A DNA stretch of 64,000 nt. It comes from Rubrivivax albus (lineage in GTDB: Bacteria; Pseudomonadota; Gammaproteobacteria; Burkholderiales; Burkholderiaceae_C). The position numbers were made by a program, and so were the translations under genes. The DNA is taken from assembly GCF_004016515.1 (NCBI RefSeq), contig NZ_SACT01000001.1, forward strand, positions 1,116,001 to 1,180,000, given 5' to 3'. Below, piece after piece: positions 51,880 through 61,630 of this stretch (its first letter is position 1; each line of letters begins with the position of its first letter). The notes under the pieces were generated by a model. It was not told the origin of the DNA, searched no databases, and saw only the letters and a program-made list of their open reading frames with translations.

Positions 51880-53883
51880 ATGATCTCCGAATCCCTGCTC
51901 CTCACCGCCGCGCTGGCACCGCTGTTCGGCGCCATCGTGGCCGGCCTGTTCGGCGGCTTCATCGGCCGCAAGGCGTCGCACTGGGTCACCATCCTGGGCG
52001 TGGCCGTGTCCTTCGCGGCGTCGGTGATGACGCTGGAAGCCGTGGCGCTGGACGGCGCACGCTTCAACGCCACCGTCTACGAGTGGATGGTCATCGGCGG
52101 TCTGAAGATGGAGGTCGGCTTCCTGGTCGACGGCCTGACGGCGATGATGATGGTGGTGGTGACCTTCGTGTCGCTGATGGTGCACATCTACACCATCGGC
52201 TACATGGAGGAGGACGACGGCTACCAGCGCTTCTTCTCCTACATCAGCCTGTTCACCTTCTCGATGCTCATGCTGGTCATGAGCAACAACTTCTTGCAGC
52301 TGTTCTTCGGCTGGGAGGCGGTGGGCCTGGTGTCCTACCTGCTGATCGGCTTCTGGTACAAGAAGCCGACGGCGGTGTTCGCCAACATGAAGGCCTTCCT
52401 GGTCAACCGGGTCGGCGATTTCGGCTTCATCCTCGGCATCGGCCTGCTGCTGGCCTACGGCGGCAGTCTCAACTACGGCGAGACCTTCGCCCAGGCGCAC
52501 ACGATGTCGCAGCAGGTGCTGCCCGGCACCGACTGGAACCTGCTGACGGTGGCCTGCATCTGCCTGTTCATCGGCGCGATGGGCAAGAGCGCGCAGGTGC
52601 CGCTGCACGTCTGGCTGCCCGACTCGATGGAAGGCCCCACGCCGATCTCCGCGCTGATCCACGCGGCCACGATGGTGACGGCGGGCATCTTCATGGTCAG
52701 CCGCATGTCGCCGCTGTTCGAGCTGTCGGAGACCGCGCTGAGCTTCGTGCTGGTGATCGGCGCCATCACCGCGCTGTTCATGGGCTTCCTGGGCATCATC
52801 CAGAACGACATCAAGCGCGTGGTGGCCTACTCCACGCTGAGCCAACTGGGCTACATGACGGTGGCGCTGGGCGTGTCGGCCTATCCGGTGGCCGTGTTCC
52901 ACCTGATGACGCACGCCTTCTTCAAGGCGCTGCTGTTCCTGGGCGCCGGCTCGGTGATCATCGGCATGCACCACGACCAGGACATCCGCAACATGGGTGG
53001 CCTGCGCAAGTACATGCCGATCACGTGGATCACCTCGCTGCTGGGCAGCCTGGCGCTGATCGGCACGCCGTTCTTCAGCGGCTTCTTCTCCAAGGACAGC
53101 ATCATCCTCGCGGTGGGCGCCAGCACGCTGCCGGGCGCGGGCTTCGCGTACTTCGCGGTCGTGGCCGGGGTCTTCGTCACCGCGTTCTACAGCTTCCGCA
53201 TGTACTTCCTCGTCTTCCATGGCGAGGAGCGTTTCCGCCACAAGCCCTTCCCTGGCGAGCACGACCACGCCGATGAGCATGGCCACGTCCACGTGCACGT
53301 GCCGCACGAGACGCCGATGGTGGTCTGGGGGCCGCTGGTGGCGCTGGCCATCCCGTCGGTGCTGATCGGCGGCCTGACGATGGCGCCGATGCTGGCGGGC
53401 GACTTCTTCAAGGACGCGATCTACGTCAGCAGCGCGCACCCGGCGATGGCAGCGGTGGTCGAGCATGCCGCGCACCCCGTCGGCATGGCGCTGCACGGCT
53501 TCGTCACACTGCCGTTCTGGCTGGCGGTGGCCGGCGTGGTCACGGCCTGGGTGTTCTACCTGAAGGCGCCGCACATCCCGGCGGCCATCGACCGCTCGCT
53601 GGCGCCGGTGCGCACGGTGCTGGAGAACAAGTACTACTTCGACGCCTTCAACGAGAAGGTGCTGGCCGCGCTGGCGCGTGCGCTGGGCACCGGCCTGTGG
53701 AAGGGCGGCGACCAGGCGCTGATCGACGGCGCGCTGATCAACGGTTCGGCCAAGGGCGTCGGTGCGCTGGCCGGAGTGGTCCGTCGCCTGCAGACGGGGC
53801 AGCTGTACTGGTACGCACTGGTGATGGTGGTCGGCATCTTCGGCTTCCTGACCTGGCGCCTGTGGCCCCTGCTGGCCGGCTGA
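51880..53883 (+). CDS. nuoL: NADH-quinone oxidoreductase subunit L
   Basis: A 667-residue antiporter-like membrane subunit with about 16 helices and the long lateral helix near the C terminus. The core reads GWEAVGLVSYLLIGFW, VWLPDSMEGPTPISALIHAA and MTHAFFKALLFLGAG. Between helices there is a histidine-rich loop (eight His within about 17 residues, 53260-53310), seen in several betaproteobacterial NuoL proteins and able to bind metal. It pumps protons. Confidence 0.97.
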   Translation: MISESLLLTAALAPLFGAIVAGLFGGFIGRKASHWVTILGVAVSFAASVMTLEAVALDGARFNATVYEWMVIGGLKMEVGFLVDGLTAMMMVVVTFVSLMVHIYTIGYMEEDDGYQRFFSYISLFTFSMLMLVMSNNFLQLFFGWEAVGLVSYLLIGFWYKKPTAVFANMKAFLVNRVGDFGFILGIGLLLAYGGSLNYGETFAQAHTMSQQVLPGTDWNLLTVACICLFIGAMGKSAQVPLHVWLPDSMEGPTPISALIHAATMVTAGIFMVSRMSPLFELSETALSFVLVIGAITALFMGFLGIIQNDIKRVVAYSTLSQLGYMTVALGVSAYPVAVFHLMTHAFFKALLFLGAGSVIIGMHHDQDIRNMGGLRKYMPITWITSLLGSLALIGTPFFSGFFSKDSIILAVGASTLPGAGFAYFAVVAGVFVTAFYSFRMYFLVFHGEERFRHKPFPGEHDHADEHGHVHVHVPHETPMVVWGPLVALAIPSVLIGGLTMAPMLAGDFFKDAIYVSSAHPAMAAVVEHAAHPVGMALHGFVTLPFWLAVAGVVTAWVFYLKAPHIPAAIDRSLAPVRTVLENKYYFDAFNEKVLAALARALGTGLWKGGDQALIDGALINGSAKGVGALAGVVRRLQTGQLYWYALVMVVGIFGFLTWRLWPLLAG

Positions 53884-53901
53884 CGAACACAGAGAACAAA
53901 C

Positions 53902-55377
53902 ATGGGTCTCCTGAGTGCATCGATCTGGCTGCCGATCGTCTTCGGCGTGCTGGTCCTGGCGGTGGGCAACGACCGCGAGCCCGCCATCGCGCGTGCCGTG
54001 GCGCTGGTCGGCGCGCTGGTGTCGCTGGCGGTCACGATCCCGCTGATCACCGGCTTCGACGTCTCGACGGCGCAGATGCAGTTCGTCGAGAAGTTCGCCT
54101 GGATCGAGCGCTTCAACGTGCACTACCACCTGGGCGTGGACGGCCTGTCGATGTGGTTCGTGCCGCTGACGGCCTTCATCACCGTCATAGTCGTGATCTC
54201 GGCGATGCAGGTGATCACCGAGCGCGTGGCCCAGTACATGGGCGCCTTCCTGATCCTCTCGGGCCTGATGATCGGCGTGTTCAGCGCGCTCGACGGCCTG
54301 CTGTTCTACGTCTTCTTCGAGGCCACGCTGATCCCGATGTACATCATCATCGGCATCTGGGGCGGCCCGAACCGCGTCTACGCGGCCTTCAAGTTCTTCC
54401 TCTACACGCTGCTGGGCTCGCTGCTGATGCTGGTGGCGCTGGTGTACCTGTACTTCAAGAGCGGCGGCAGCTTCGACATCCTGACCTGGCACCAGTTGCC
54501 GCTGGCGATGACGCCGCAGGTGCTGCTGTTCTTCGCCTTCTTCGCCGCCTTCTCGGTCAAGGTGCCGATGTGGCCGGTGCACACCTGGCTGCCCGATGCC
54601 CACGTGGAAGCGCCCACCGGCGGCTCGGTGGTGCTGGCGGCCATCATGCTCAAGCTCGGCGCCTACGGCTTCCTGCGCTTCTCGCTGCCGATCGCGCCCG
54701 ACGCCAGCCGCGAATGGGCCTGGTTGATCGTGGCGCTGAGCCTGATCGCGGTGCTCTACATCGGCCTCGTGGCGCTGGTGCAGCAGGACATGAAGAAGCT
54801 GGTGGCCTACAGCTCCATCGCCCACATGGGCTTCGTCACGCTGGGCTTCTTCCTCTTCGACGAACTGACGATGGCCGGCGGCATCGTGCAGATGGTCAGC
54901 CACGGCTTCGTCTCCGGCGCGATGTTCCTGTGCATCGGCGTGCTCTACGACCGTGTGCACTCGCGGCAGATCTCGTCCTACGGCGGCGTGGTCAACACCA
55001 TGCCCAAGTTCGCCGCCTTCGCGGTGCTGTTCGCGATGGCCAACGCCGGCCTGCCGGGCACGGCCGGCTTCGTCGGCGAGTGGATGGTGATCCTGGGCGC
55101 GGTGAAGGTGAACTTCGTCGTCGCGCTGCTGGCGGCCACCACGCTGATCTTCGGCGCCGCGTACACGCTGTGGATGGTCAAGCGCGTGTACTTCGGTGAC
55201 GTGGCCAACGACGACGTGCGCCAGCTGACCGACATCAACGCCCGCGAGTTCGCCATGCTGGCCGTCCTGGCCGCGGCCGTGCTGGCCATGGGCCTGTACC
55301 CCAAACCCTTCACCGACGTGATGCAGGTCTCCGTGACCCAGCTGCTGCAGCACGTCGCGGTCTCGAAGCTGAACTGA
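53902..55377 (+). CDS. nuoM: NADH-quinone oxidoreductase subunit M
   Basis: A 491-residue antiporter-like membrane subunit with 14 helices. Markers are YHLGVDGLSMWFVPLTAF, FFEATLIPMYIIIGIWGG (with the key glutamate) and PVHTWLPDAHVEAPTGGSV. It pumps protons alongside NuoL and NuoN. Confidence 0.97.
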   Translation: MGLLSASIWLPIVFGVLVLAVGNDREPAIARAVALVGALVSLAVTIPLITGFDVSTAQMQFVEKFAWIERFNVHYHLGVDGLSMWFVPLTAFITVIVVISAMQVITERVAQYMGAFLILSGLMIGVFSALDGLLFYVFFEATLIPMYIIIGIWGGPNRVYAAFKFFLYTLLGSLLMLVALVYLYFKSGGSFDILTWHQLPLAMTPQVLLFFAFFAAFSVKVPMWPVHTWLPDAHVEAPTGGSVVLAAIMLKLGAYGFLRFSLPIAPDASREWAWLIVALSLIAVLYIGLVALVQQDMKKLVAYSSIAHMGFVTLGFFLFDELTMAGGIVQMVSHGFVSGAMFLCIGVLYDRVHSRQISSYGGVVNTMPKFAAFAVLFAMANAGLPGTAGFVGEWMVILGAVKVNFVVALLAATTLIFGAAYTLWMVKRVYFGDVANDDVRQLTDINAREFAMLAVLAAAVLAMGLYPKPFTDVMQVSVTQLLQHVAVSKLN

Positions 55378-55390
55378 CGCAGAGGCCGCC

Positions 55391-56872
55391 ATGGAACACA
55401 TGAACTGGTTCATCGTCACCCCCGAGATCTGGCTGCTGGGCCTGGCCTGCGGCGTCGCGCTGCTCGATCTCTTCGTCACCGACCCCGAGCGCAAGCCGAC
55501 CTTCTGGCTCACGCAACTCGGCCTGGCCATCTTCGTGGTGCTGCACCTGCAGTTCTTCCTCGATGGCCACAACCTCTACGGCCTCAGCGGCATGGTGGTG
55601 TCCGACCCCATGGGCCACCTGCTGGCGCTGTGCGCCGGCCTGGCCACGATGCTGACGCTGGCCTACGCCTGGCCTACGCTGGCGGCGCGCGACATGCTCA
55701 AGGGCGAGTTCTTCTCGCTCACGCTGTTCAGCCTGCTGGGCGTGTCGGTGATGACCTCGGCCAACCACTTCCTGGTCATCTACCTGGGCCTGGAGTTGAT
55801 GAGCCTGTCGCTGTACGCCCTGGTGGCGCTGCGGCGTGATCACCTGGTGGCCACCGAAGCGGCGATGAAGTACTTCGTGCTGGGCGCGCTGGCCAGCGGC
55901 TTCCTGCTCTACGGTCTGAGCATGATGTACGGCGCCACCGGTTCGCTGGTGATCCCCGATGTCTTCGAGAAGATTGCCACCGGCGCCATCAACCGCGACG
56001 TGCTCGTCTTCGGCGTGGTGTTCGTCGTCGCCGGGCTGGCCTTCAAGCTCGGCGCGGCGCCGTTCCACATGTGGGTGCCCGACGTCTACCAGGGTGCACC
56101 CACCGCGGTCACGCTGCTGATCGGCGCCGCGCCCAAGCTGGCGGCGTTCGCCATCACCATCCGCCTGCTGGTGGAAGGCATGCTGGGCCTGGCGGTGGAC
56201 TGGCAACAGATGCTCGTCGTGCTGGCCGTCGCGTCGCTGCTGGTCGGCAACATCGCGGCCATCGCGCAGAGCAACCTCAAGCGCATGCTGGCGTACTCCA
56301 CCATCTCGCAGATGGGCTTCGTGGTGCTCGGCCTGTCGGCCGGCGTCGTCAGCGGCAACACCGTGTCGGCCGGCAACGCCTACAGCTCGTCGATGTTCTA
56401 CATCGTCACCTACGTGCTGACCACGCTGGGCACCTTCGGCCTGATCCTGTTCATGTCGCGCCAGGGCTTCGAGGCCGAGGAGATCAGCGATCTCGCGGGT
56501 CTCAACCAGCGCGCGCCCTGGCTGGCCGGGGTGATGGCCGTGTTCATGTTTTCGCTGGCCGGCATCCCGCCGATGGTGGGCTTCTTCGCCAAGCTGGCGG
56601 TGCTGCAGGCCCTGGTGTCCACCGCGGTTACCGGCTACATCGTGCTCGCCGTGGTGGCGGTGCTGATGTCGCTGATCGGCGCCTTCTACTACCTGCGCGT
56701 CGTCAAGGTCATGTACTTCGACGCGCCGGTGGATCAGGAGCCCGTGCAGCGTGGCAGCGGCGTGACGGCGCTGCTGGCCCTCAACGGTGCGGCCGTGCTG
56801 CTGCTGGGGCCGCTGTCCGGCGGCCTGCTGGCCGCCTGCCGCGACGCCATCGTCAAGGCCCTGGCCGGCTGA
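55391..56872 (+). CDS. nuoN: NADH-quinone oxidoreductase subunit N
   Basis: A 493-residue antiporter-like membrane subunit, the last gene of the operon. Markers are YLGLELMSLSLYALVALRRD and APFHMWVPDVYQGAPTAVTL, followed by the SNLKRMLAYSTISQMGF helix region. It ends 18 bp before the Nudix gene, which may therefore be cotranscribed. Confidence 0.97.
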   Translation: MEHMNWFIVTPEIWLLGLACGVALLDLFVTDPERKPTFWLTQLGLAIFVVLHLQFFLDGHNLYGLSGMVVSDPMGHLLALCAGLATMLTLAYAWPTLAARDMLKGEFFSLTLFSLLGVSVMTSANHFLVIYLGLELMSLSLYALVALRRDHLVATEAAMKYFVLGALASGFLLYGLSMMYGATGSLVIPDVFEKIATGAINRDVLVFGVVFVVAGLAFKLGAAPFHMWVPDVYQGAPTAVTLLIGAAPKLAAFAITIRLLVEGMLGLAVDWQQMLVVLAVASLLVGNIAAIAQSNLKRMLAYSTISQMGFVVLGLSAGVVSGNTVSAGNAYSSSMFYIVTYVLTTLGTFGLILFMSRQGFEAEEISDLAGLNQRAPWLAGVMAVFMFSLAGIPPMVGFFAKLAVLQALVSTAVTGYIVLAVVAVLMSLIGAFYYLRVVKVMYFDAPVDQEPVQRGSGVTALLALNGAAVLLLGPLSGGLLAACRDAIVKALAG

Positions 56873-56890
56873 TCGGCGGCGCGCCCGCCG

Positions 56891-57493
56891 ATGGCCGACG
56901 CCCCGACACCCGGTGCCGCGCCCGACGCCCACCTGATCGAACGCACGGTCGGCAGCGAGACGCTGCTGACCGGCCGCTTTCTGCGCGTGCAGCGCGATAC
57001 CGTGGCCCTGCCCGACGGCGCGCAGGCCACACGCGAGTACATCCGCCACCCCGGTGCGGTGATGGTGGTGCCGCTGCTGGACGACGGCCGCCTGCTGATG
57101 GAGCGCCAGTGGCGCCACCCGCTGCAGCGCGTGCTGCTGGAGTTCCCGGCCGGCAAGCTCGACGCCGGCGAAGCGCCGCTGGACTGCGGCCGCCGCGAAC
57201 TGCTGGAGGAAACCGGCTACCGGGCCACCGAGTGGGCCCATGCCGGCTGGATGCACAATGCCCCGGCGTATTCCGACGAGGGCATCGACGTCTGGTTCGC
57301 GCGTGGCCTCGTCGCCGGCCCTCAGCACCTGGACGACGGCGAGTTCATCGAGACCGTGGCCATGAGCCCGGCCGAGCTGGATGCGCTGGCCGGCCGTGGC
57401 GAACTCACCGACGCCAAGACACTGGTGGGATTGTTGTGGTTCCAGCGTTGGGTTTCCGGCGGCTGGCCGCTCAGCTGGCAGCAACCGGGCTAG
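56891..57493 (+). CDS. Nudix hydrolase (ADP-ribose pyrophosphatase type)
   Basis: A 200-residue hydrolase. The complete Nudix box GKLDAGEAPLDCGRRELLEETGY (residues about 93-115 in pattern GX5EX7REUXEEXGU) is present, and the upstream REYIRHPGAVMVVP is typical of ADP-ribose pyrophosphatases. It cleaves ADP-ribose or related nucleotide sugars. Its place directly behind the complex I operon fits a role in cleaning up NAD-derived products; that is inference. Confidence 0.92.
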   Translation: MADAPTPGAAPDAHLIERTVGSETLLTGRFLRVQRDTVALPDGAQATREYIRHPGAVMVVPLLDDGRLLMERQWRHPLQRVLLEFPAGKLDAGEAPLDCGRRELLEETGYRATEWAHAGWMHNAPAYSDEGIDVWFARGLVAGPQHLDDGEFIETVAMSPAELDALAGRGELTDAKTLVGLLWFQRWVSGGWPLSWQQPG

Positions 57494-57503
57494 GATGCAC
57501 GGC

Positions 57504-57962
57504 ATGAAGGTGCTGGATCTGCGCTGCGCCCACGGTCATGGCTTCGAAGGCTGGTTCGGGTCGGACGACGATTTCGTCGACCAGAACGGGCGCGGGCTCA
57601 TCGAGTGCCCGATGTGCGGCGACCGCGTGGTCACGCGCATGCCCAGTGCGCCGCGGCTGAACCTCTCCGGTGCGCGGGCGCCTCGCGACGATGCCGCGGA
57701 ACCGACGACGCAGACGGCCGTTGCCCCTGCTGCCGGGGATCTGCAGGCGGCCTGGCTGGCCGCGGCACGTGCGGTGCTGGCCCGCACCGAGGACGTGGGC
57801 GAGCGTTTCGCCGAAGAGGCGCGCCGCATCCACTACGGCGAATCGGAGAACCGCGGCATCCGCGGGCAGGTCTCCTCCGAGGAGCGTGAAGCGCTGCGCG
57901 ACGAGGGCATCGAGACCTTTGCGCTGCCGCTGCCCGCGGCCCTGAAGGACCCGCTGCAGTAG
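57504..57962 (+). CDS. DUF1178 family protein
   Basis: A 152-residue soluble protein of unknown function. The N terminus KVLDLRCAHGHGFEGWFGS with a later CPMCGD forms a short zinc-ribbon-like set (Cys-x-His ... CxxC). The C-terminal half is helical (ERFAEEARRIHYGESENRGIRG is its conserved core). The family is widespread in alpha- and betaproteobacteria and often lies next to Nudix genes. A second ATG at 57495 is possible. Confidence 0.88.
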   Translation: MKVLDLRCAHGHGFEGWFGSDDDFVDQNGRGLIECPMCGDRVVTRMPSAPRLNLSGARAPRDDAAEPTTQTAVAPAAGDLQAAWLAAARAVLARTEDVGERFAEEARRIHYGESENRGIRGQVSSEEREALRDEGIETFALPLPAALKDPLQ

Positions 57963-57964
57963 CG

Positions 57965-57990
57965 GGCGGCCGCGGCGCGGTGCGGCCGCC
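57965..57990. terminator. Inverted repeat between convergent genes
   Basis: GGCGGCCGC (57965-57973) and GCGGCCGCC (57982-57990) form a perfect 9-bp stem with an 8-nt loop between the convergent DUF1178 and FAD-dehydrogenase genes. There is no T-run; it may be a bidirectional, factor-assisted terminator. Confidence 0.4.
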
Positions 57991-58008
57991 ACGCGGCAAG
58001 GCCGGCCG

Positions 58009-59418
58009 CTACAACACGCGTCCGGGGTTGAACAGCCCCTGCGGGTCCAACGCCTGCTTGATCCGCTTCATCATCGCCAGCGCCACCGGAGGCTTGCGCT
58101 CGGCCATCTCGTGCACCTTCAACTGGCCCACGCCGTGTTCGGCCGAAAAGCTGCCGCCATGGGCCGCCACGGCGTCGTAGACGATGCGGTTGACCTCGTC
58201 CTCCCGTTCGCGCAGGAAGGCAGCGCCATCGGCCCCGGCCGGCGCCTGCACGTTGTAGTGCAGATTGCCATCGCCCAGGTGGCCGAAGTTGACCAGCTGC
58301 ACGCCGGGGATGGCCGCGCGCAGTGCAGCGTCCGTGGACGCGCAGAACGCGGGGATCGCCGACACCGGCAGCGAGATGTCGTGCTTGATGTTCAGGCCTT
58401 CCTCGGCCTGCGCCAGCGGGATCGACTCCCGCAGGTGCCACAGCCCGCGCGCCTGCGCGATGCTCTCGGCCACCACGGCATCCGTGACGAGGCCCTGTTC
58501 CAGCGCCGCGCCCAGCATGGCCTCGAGCCGCGCGCGTGCCGGTGCCTCGCCCTCGGCGTCGGCCAGCTCCAGCAGCACGGTCCACGGCGCGCCGGGCAAT
58601 GGCCGGGGGAGGGCGGGGAAGTGCTTCTCCACCAGGGACAGCGCGTAGCGTTCCATCACCTCGAAGCCGGTCAGCCCGGCATCGAGCCGGCTGCGCGCCA
58701 GGCGAAGCAGGGCCAGGCAGTCGGCCAGTGATCCACAGGCGGCCAGGGCCGTCAGCGTGGCCGCCGGCTGCGGGAACAGCTTCAAAGTGGCCGCGGTGAT
58801 GACGCCCAGCGTGCCCTCGCTGCCGATCATCAGGTGGCGCAGGTCATAGCCGGTGTTGTCCTTGCGCAGGCCCGACAGACCGCCCCAGACATCGCCGTCG
58901 GCGGTCACGACCTCCAGCCCAAGACAGAGCTCGCGCGCGTTGCCGAACCTCAGCACCTGCGTGCCGCCGGCGTTGGTGGCCAGGTTGCCGCCAATGGTGC
59001 AGCTGCCCTCGGCCGCCAGACTGAGCGGGAACCACAGGCCGGCCTCGCGCGCCATCTGCTGCACGGCCTGCAGCACCGCGCCGGCTTCCACCGTGAGGGT
59101 CAGGTTGTCGGCGTCCAGCCGCCGCAGGCGGTTCATGCGCTGCAGGCTCAGCACCACCTGGCGGCCGCTGGCGTCGGGCACGCCGCCACCCACCATGCCG
59201 GTGTTGCCACCCTGGGGCACCAGCGGCGTGCCGTGTGCGGCGCAGGCGCGCACCACCGCAGCCACCTCCCCGGTGCTGCCCGGACGCACCACTGCCAGCG
59301 CCTTGCCGCGCCAGCGGCGGCGCCAGTCGAGTTCGTAGGCGCCGAGGTCGCCGTCGGTCAGCACGTTGGCGGCGCCGACGGCGTCGCGCAGGGCCTGGAG
59401 CAGGGCGTCTGGGTTCAT
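58009..59418 (-). CDS. FAD-binding 2-hydroxyacid dehydrogenase (GlcD/D-2-hydroxyglutarate dehydrogenase-like)
   Basis: A 469-residue flavoprotein of the VAO/PCMH family. The FAD-binding segment contains PQGGNTGMVGGGVPD and CTIGGNLATNAGGTQVLRFG. The C-terminal FAD-oxidase domain has LVNFGHLGDGNLHYNV, GGSFSAEHGVGQLK and the final DPQGLFNPGRVL. It oxidises a D-2-hydroxyacid such as glycolate, lactate or 2-hydroxyglutarate; without partner genes (glcE, glcF) a stand-alone dehydrogenase is more likely. ATG 59418 overlaps the DUF2069 stop by 4 bp. Confidence 0.9.
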   Translation of the reverse strand: MNPDALLQALRDAVGAANVLTDGDLGAYELDWRRRWRGKALAVVRPGSTGEVAAVVRACAAHGTPLVPQGGNTGMVGGGVPDASGRQVVLSLQRMNRLRRLDADNLTLTVEAGAVLQAVQQMAREAGLWFPLSLAAEGSCTIGGNLATNAGGTQVLRFGNARELCLGLEVVTADGDVWGGLSGLRKDNTGYDLRHLMIGSEGTLGVITAATLKLFPQPAATLTALAACGSLADCLALLRLARSRLDAGLTGFEVMERYALSLVEKHFPALPRPLPGAPWTVLLELADAEGEAPARARLEAMLGAALEQGLVTDAVVAESIAQARGLWHLRESIPLAQAEEGLNIKHDISLPVSAIPAFCASTDAALRAAIPGVQLVNFGHLGDGNLHYNVQAPAGADGAAFLREREDEVNRIVYDAVAAHGGSFSAEHGVGQLKVHEMAERKPPVALAMMKRIKQALDPQGLFNPGRVL

Positions 59419-59804
59419 GCGTTGAGCAGTCGTCCCTGGCGCAGGCGCCAGCGGATGTACATCGTGCAGGCGGCGAACAGCCCCAGGGTCAGCGCGATCT
59501 CGGCGATCGCCAGCACCTGCGACATGCCCGACTCGGTGGTGGCGCGCACCACGCCTTCGGTGAAGTAGAACCACACCAGCAGGCTGAGCCAGCGGTAGGT
59601 GTACAGGCGGTGACGCAGCAGGCCGGCCAGGCACAGCACCAGCGGCAGCACCTTGAGCGCCAGCGTGCCGCTGCCGGTGGGCGCCAGCCACAGCTCCCAT
59701 GCCACGCCCAGCACGATCAGGCCGCCGGTCATGGCCAGCGCCAGGGCTTGCATGCGCTGCGTGGTCGGGTCGGCGGCGCGCGCCGACGATGCATCCTGGG
59801 TCAT
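59415..59804 (-). CDS. DUF2069 family membrane protein
   Basis: A 129-residue protein with four predicted membrane helices (LALAMTGGLIVLGVAWELWL; LALKVLPLVLCLAGLL; a helix around RWLSLLVWFYFTEGVVRA; ALTLGLFAACTMYIRW). The LVWFYFTEGVVRA segment is the family hallmark. Its function is unknown. It is upstream of and overlaps the FAD dehydrogenase by 4 bp, and is divergent from the YihY gene with a 17-bp gap. Confidence 0.86.
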   Translation of the reverse strand: MTQDASSARAADPTTQRMQALALAMTGGLIVLGVAWELWLAPTGSGTLALKVLPLVLCLAGLLRHRLYTYRWLSLLVWFYFTEGVVRATTESGMSQVLAIAEIALTLGLFAACTMYIRWRLRQGRLLNA

Positions 59805-59821
59805 GCGGCATCATAGCCAGC

Positions 59822-61036
59822 ATGTCCAAGACCCTGGTCACCGCGCCCTGGCGGGAACAGCTGCAGGAGTCGCTGCATTCGCTGCGCGAGTGGCCCTGGT
59901 TCGACACCCTGCGCACGCTGCGCCAGCGCTTCGGCGAAGACCGCCTGGGCCTCACTGCCGGCAGCCTGACCTTCACCACGTTGATTGCCCTGGTGCCCTT
60001 GTTCACCGTGGCGCTGGCGCTGTTCAGCGCCTTTCCGATGTTCGCCAGCTTTCAAGGCGCGCTGGAGAAGGTGCTGCTGCAGGCCCTGGTGCCCGAGGCC
60101 ATTGCCAAGCCGGTGCTGCGCGCGCTCACGCAGTTCGCCACCAAGGCTCGCGGCATCGGCGGCGTCGGCCTGGTGCTGTTCGGCGCCACGGCACTGGCCA
60201 TGATGCTGACCATCGACCGCACGCTCAACGCCATCTGGCGCGTGCGGCGGCCGCGGCCCCTGGGCCAGCGCCTGCTGGTCTACTGGGGTGCGCTCACGCT
60301 GGGGCCGCTGGTGGTCGGCATCAGCCTGACGCTGGCGTCCTACGCCTTCACCGCGTCGCGCGGCATGGTCGAGGCCCTGCCCGGTGGCCTGTCACTGGTG
60401 CTCGACTTGCTGGAGTTCGGCCTGCTGGCCGCCGCCATGGCGGCGCTGTTCCATCACGTGCCCAACACCTGGGTGCGCTGGCGCCACGCCATCGCCGGCG
60501 GCCTGTTCGTCGCCGTGGCGATCGAGCTGGCCAAGGCCGGCCTGGCCTGGTACCTGAAGTCGGTGCCCAGCCTGTCGGCGGTCTACGGCACCTTTGCCAC
60601 GCTGCCGATCCTGATGCTGTGGGTCTACCTGGCCTGGGTCATCGTGCTGCTGGGCGCCGTGATCGCGGCCTATGCCCCGAGCCTGAGCATGCGGGTGGTG
60701 CGCCAGGCCGACACGCCCGGCCTGCGTTTCGCGTTGTCGCTGCGCGCGCTTCGGCTGATCCGCGACCGCCAGGGCGCCAGCCTGGGCGACATGGCGGCGG
60801 CGATGCGACTGGATCCGCTGCAGCTGGAGCCGGTGCTCGACCAGCTCGTGGCCATGGACTGGATCGGGCGGCTCGACGAAGAGGGCGCCGCGCGCTACGT
60901 GCTGTTGACCGACCTCGAACGGACGGCCGCGGCGCCTTTGCTGGACACCCTGCTGCTGGCCCCGTCGGCCGCCGTCGAAGGTTTCCGGCGCGAGACTGGC
61001 ATGGACCGCATGTCGCTGGCCGCGCTGCTGCGCTGA
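59822..61036 (+). CDS. YihY/UPF0761-family inner membrane protein with extra C-terminal domain
   Basis: A 404-residue protein. Six membrane helices span about residues 35-285 and carry family motifs LTAGSLTFTTLIALVPLFTV, FGATALAMMLTIDRTLNAIW and SVPSLSAVYGTFATLPILML. The family was once called ribonuclease BN by mistake. The last 110 residues form a soluble domain (LRLIRDRQGASLGDMAAAMR, PVLDQLVAMDWIGRLDEEG) that looks like a winged helix. The function of the family is unsettled. Confidence 0.9.
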   Translation: MSKTLVTAPWREQLQESLHSLREWPWFDTLRTLRQRFGEDRLGLTAGSLTFTTLIALVPLFTVALALFSAFPMFASFQGALEKVLLQALVPEAIAKPVLRALTQFATKARGIGGVGLVLFGATALAMMLTIDRTLNAIWRVRRPRPLGQRLLVYWGALTLGPLVVGISLTLASYAFTASRGMVEALPGGLSLVLDLLEFGLLAAAMAALFHHVPNTWVRWRHAIAGGLFVAVAIELAKAGLAWYLKSVPSLSAVYGTFATLPILMLWVYLAWVIVLLGAVIAAYAPSLSMRVVRQADTPGLRFALSLRALRLIRDRQGASLGDMAAAMRLDPLQLEPVLDQLVAMDWIGRLDEEGAARYVLLTDLERTAAAPLLDTLLLAPSAAVEGFRRETGMDRMSLAALLR

Positions 61037-61073
61037 CGCGCCACCCTCCGCGCGGCTGCCCGGCGCGGCCCGC

Positions 61074-61505
61074 TCAGCGCGGCCGCAGCAGGTGGCTCAG
61101 TGCCATGCGGTAGCCGTCCACCCCGAAGCCGGCGAGCACGCCTTTGGCGATGCCCGACAGGTACGAGTGATGGCGGAACGCCTCGCGCGCATGCACGTTG
61201 CTGATGTGCACCTCGATGAACGGGATCGCCACGCCGGCCAGCGCATCGCGCAGCGCCACGCTTGTGTGCGTCAGCCCGCCCGGGTTGATGACGATGGCGT
61301 CCACGCCTTCGGAACGTGCGGCGTGGACGCGGTCGATCAGCGCGCCTTCGTGGTTGCTCTGGAACGCCTGCAGCGTGGCGCCATGCTCGGTCGCCAGGGC
61401 GGCGCAGATGGCCTCCACCTCGGGCAGCGTGGTCGCGCCGTAGGTCTGCGGTTCGCGCGTGCCCAGCAGGTTCAGGTTGGGGCCGTTGAGCAGCAGGATC
61501 TTCAT
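61074..61505 (-). CDS. aroQ: 3-dehydroquinate dehydratase, type II
   Basis: A 143-residue enzyme of the shikimate pathway, forming dodecamers. The N terminus [21 protein letters not shown] includes the catalytic tyrosine (Y22) and arginine (R17). [17 protein letters not shown], the HISN segment and [10 protein letters not shown] complete the active site. ATG 61505 was taken because homology starts there. It is convergent with the YihY gene. Confidence 0.97.
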   Translation of the reverse strand: MKILLLNGPNLNLLGTREPQTYGATTLPEVEAICAALATEHGATLQAFQSNHEGALIDRVHAARSEGVDAIVINPGGLTHTSVALRDALAGVAIPFIEVHISNVHAREAFRHHSYLSGIAKGVLAGFGVDGYRMALSHLLRPR

Positions 61506-61630
61506 CGTTCGGGCGCCGGGGCGCTGGGGTGTTCGCGCTGCCATTGTGCCAAGGCGGACCGGCGTACCGGCGCGTCGTCCGATGCAGCCGGTTCCCGGCC
61601 CCCGCCGGTCCCACGTGGGCGCCCGCCGTG

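Noticed and set aside
51766..55572. A 1,268-codon open frame on the minus strand across nuoK-nuoM
   Set aside because: It mirrors strongly conserved complex I genes, has His/Arg/Gln-rich composition without domains and reflects GC-rich third positions of the real genes.
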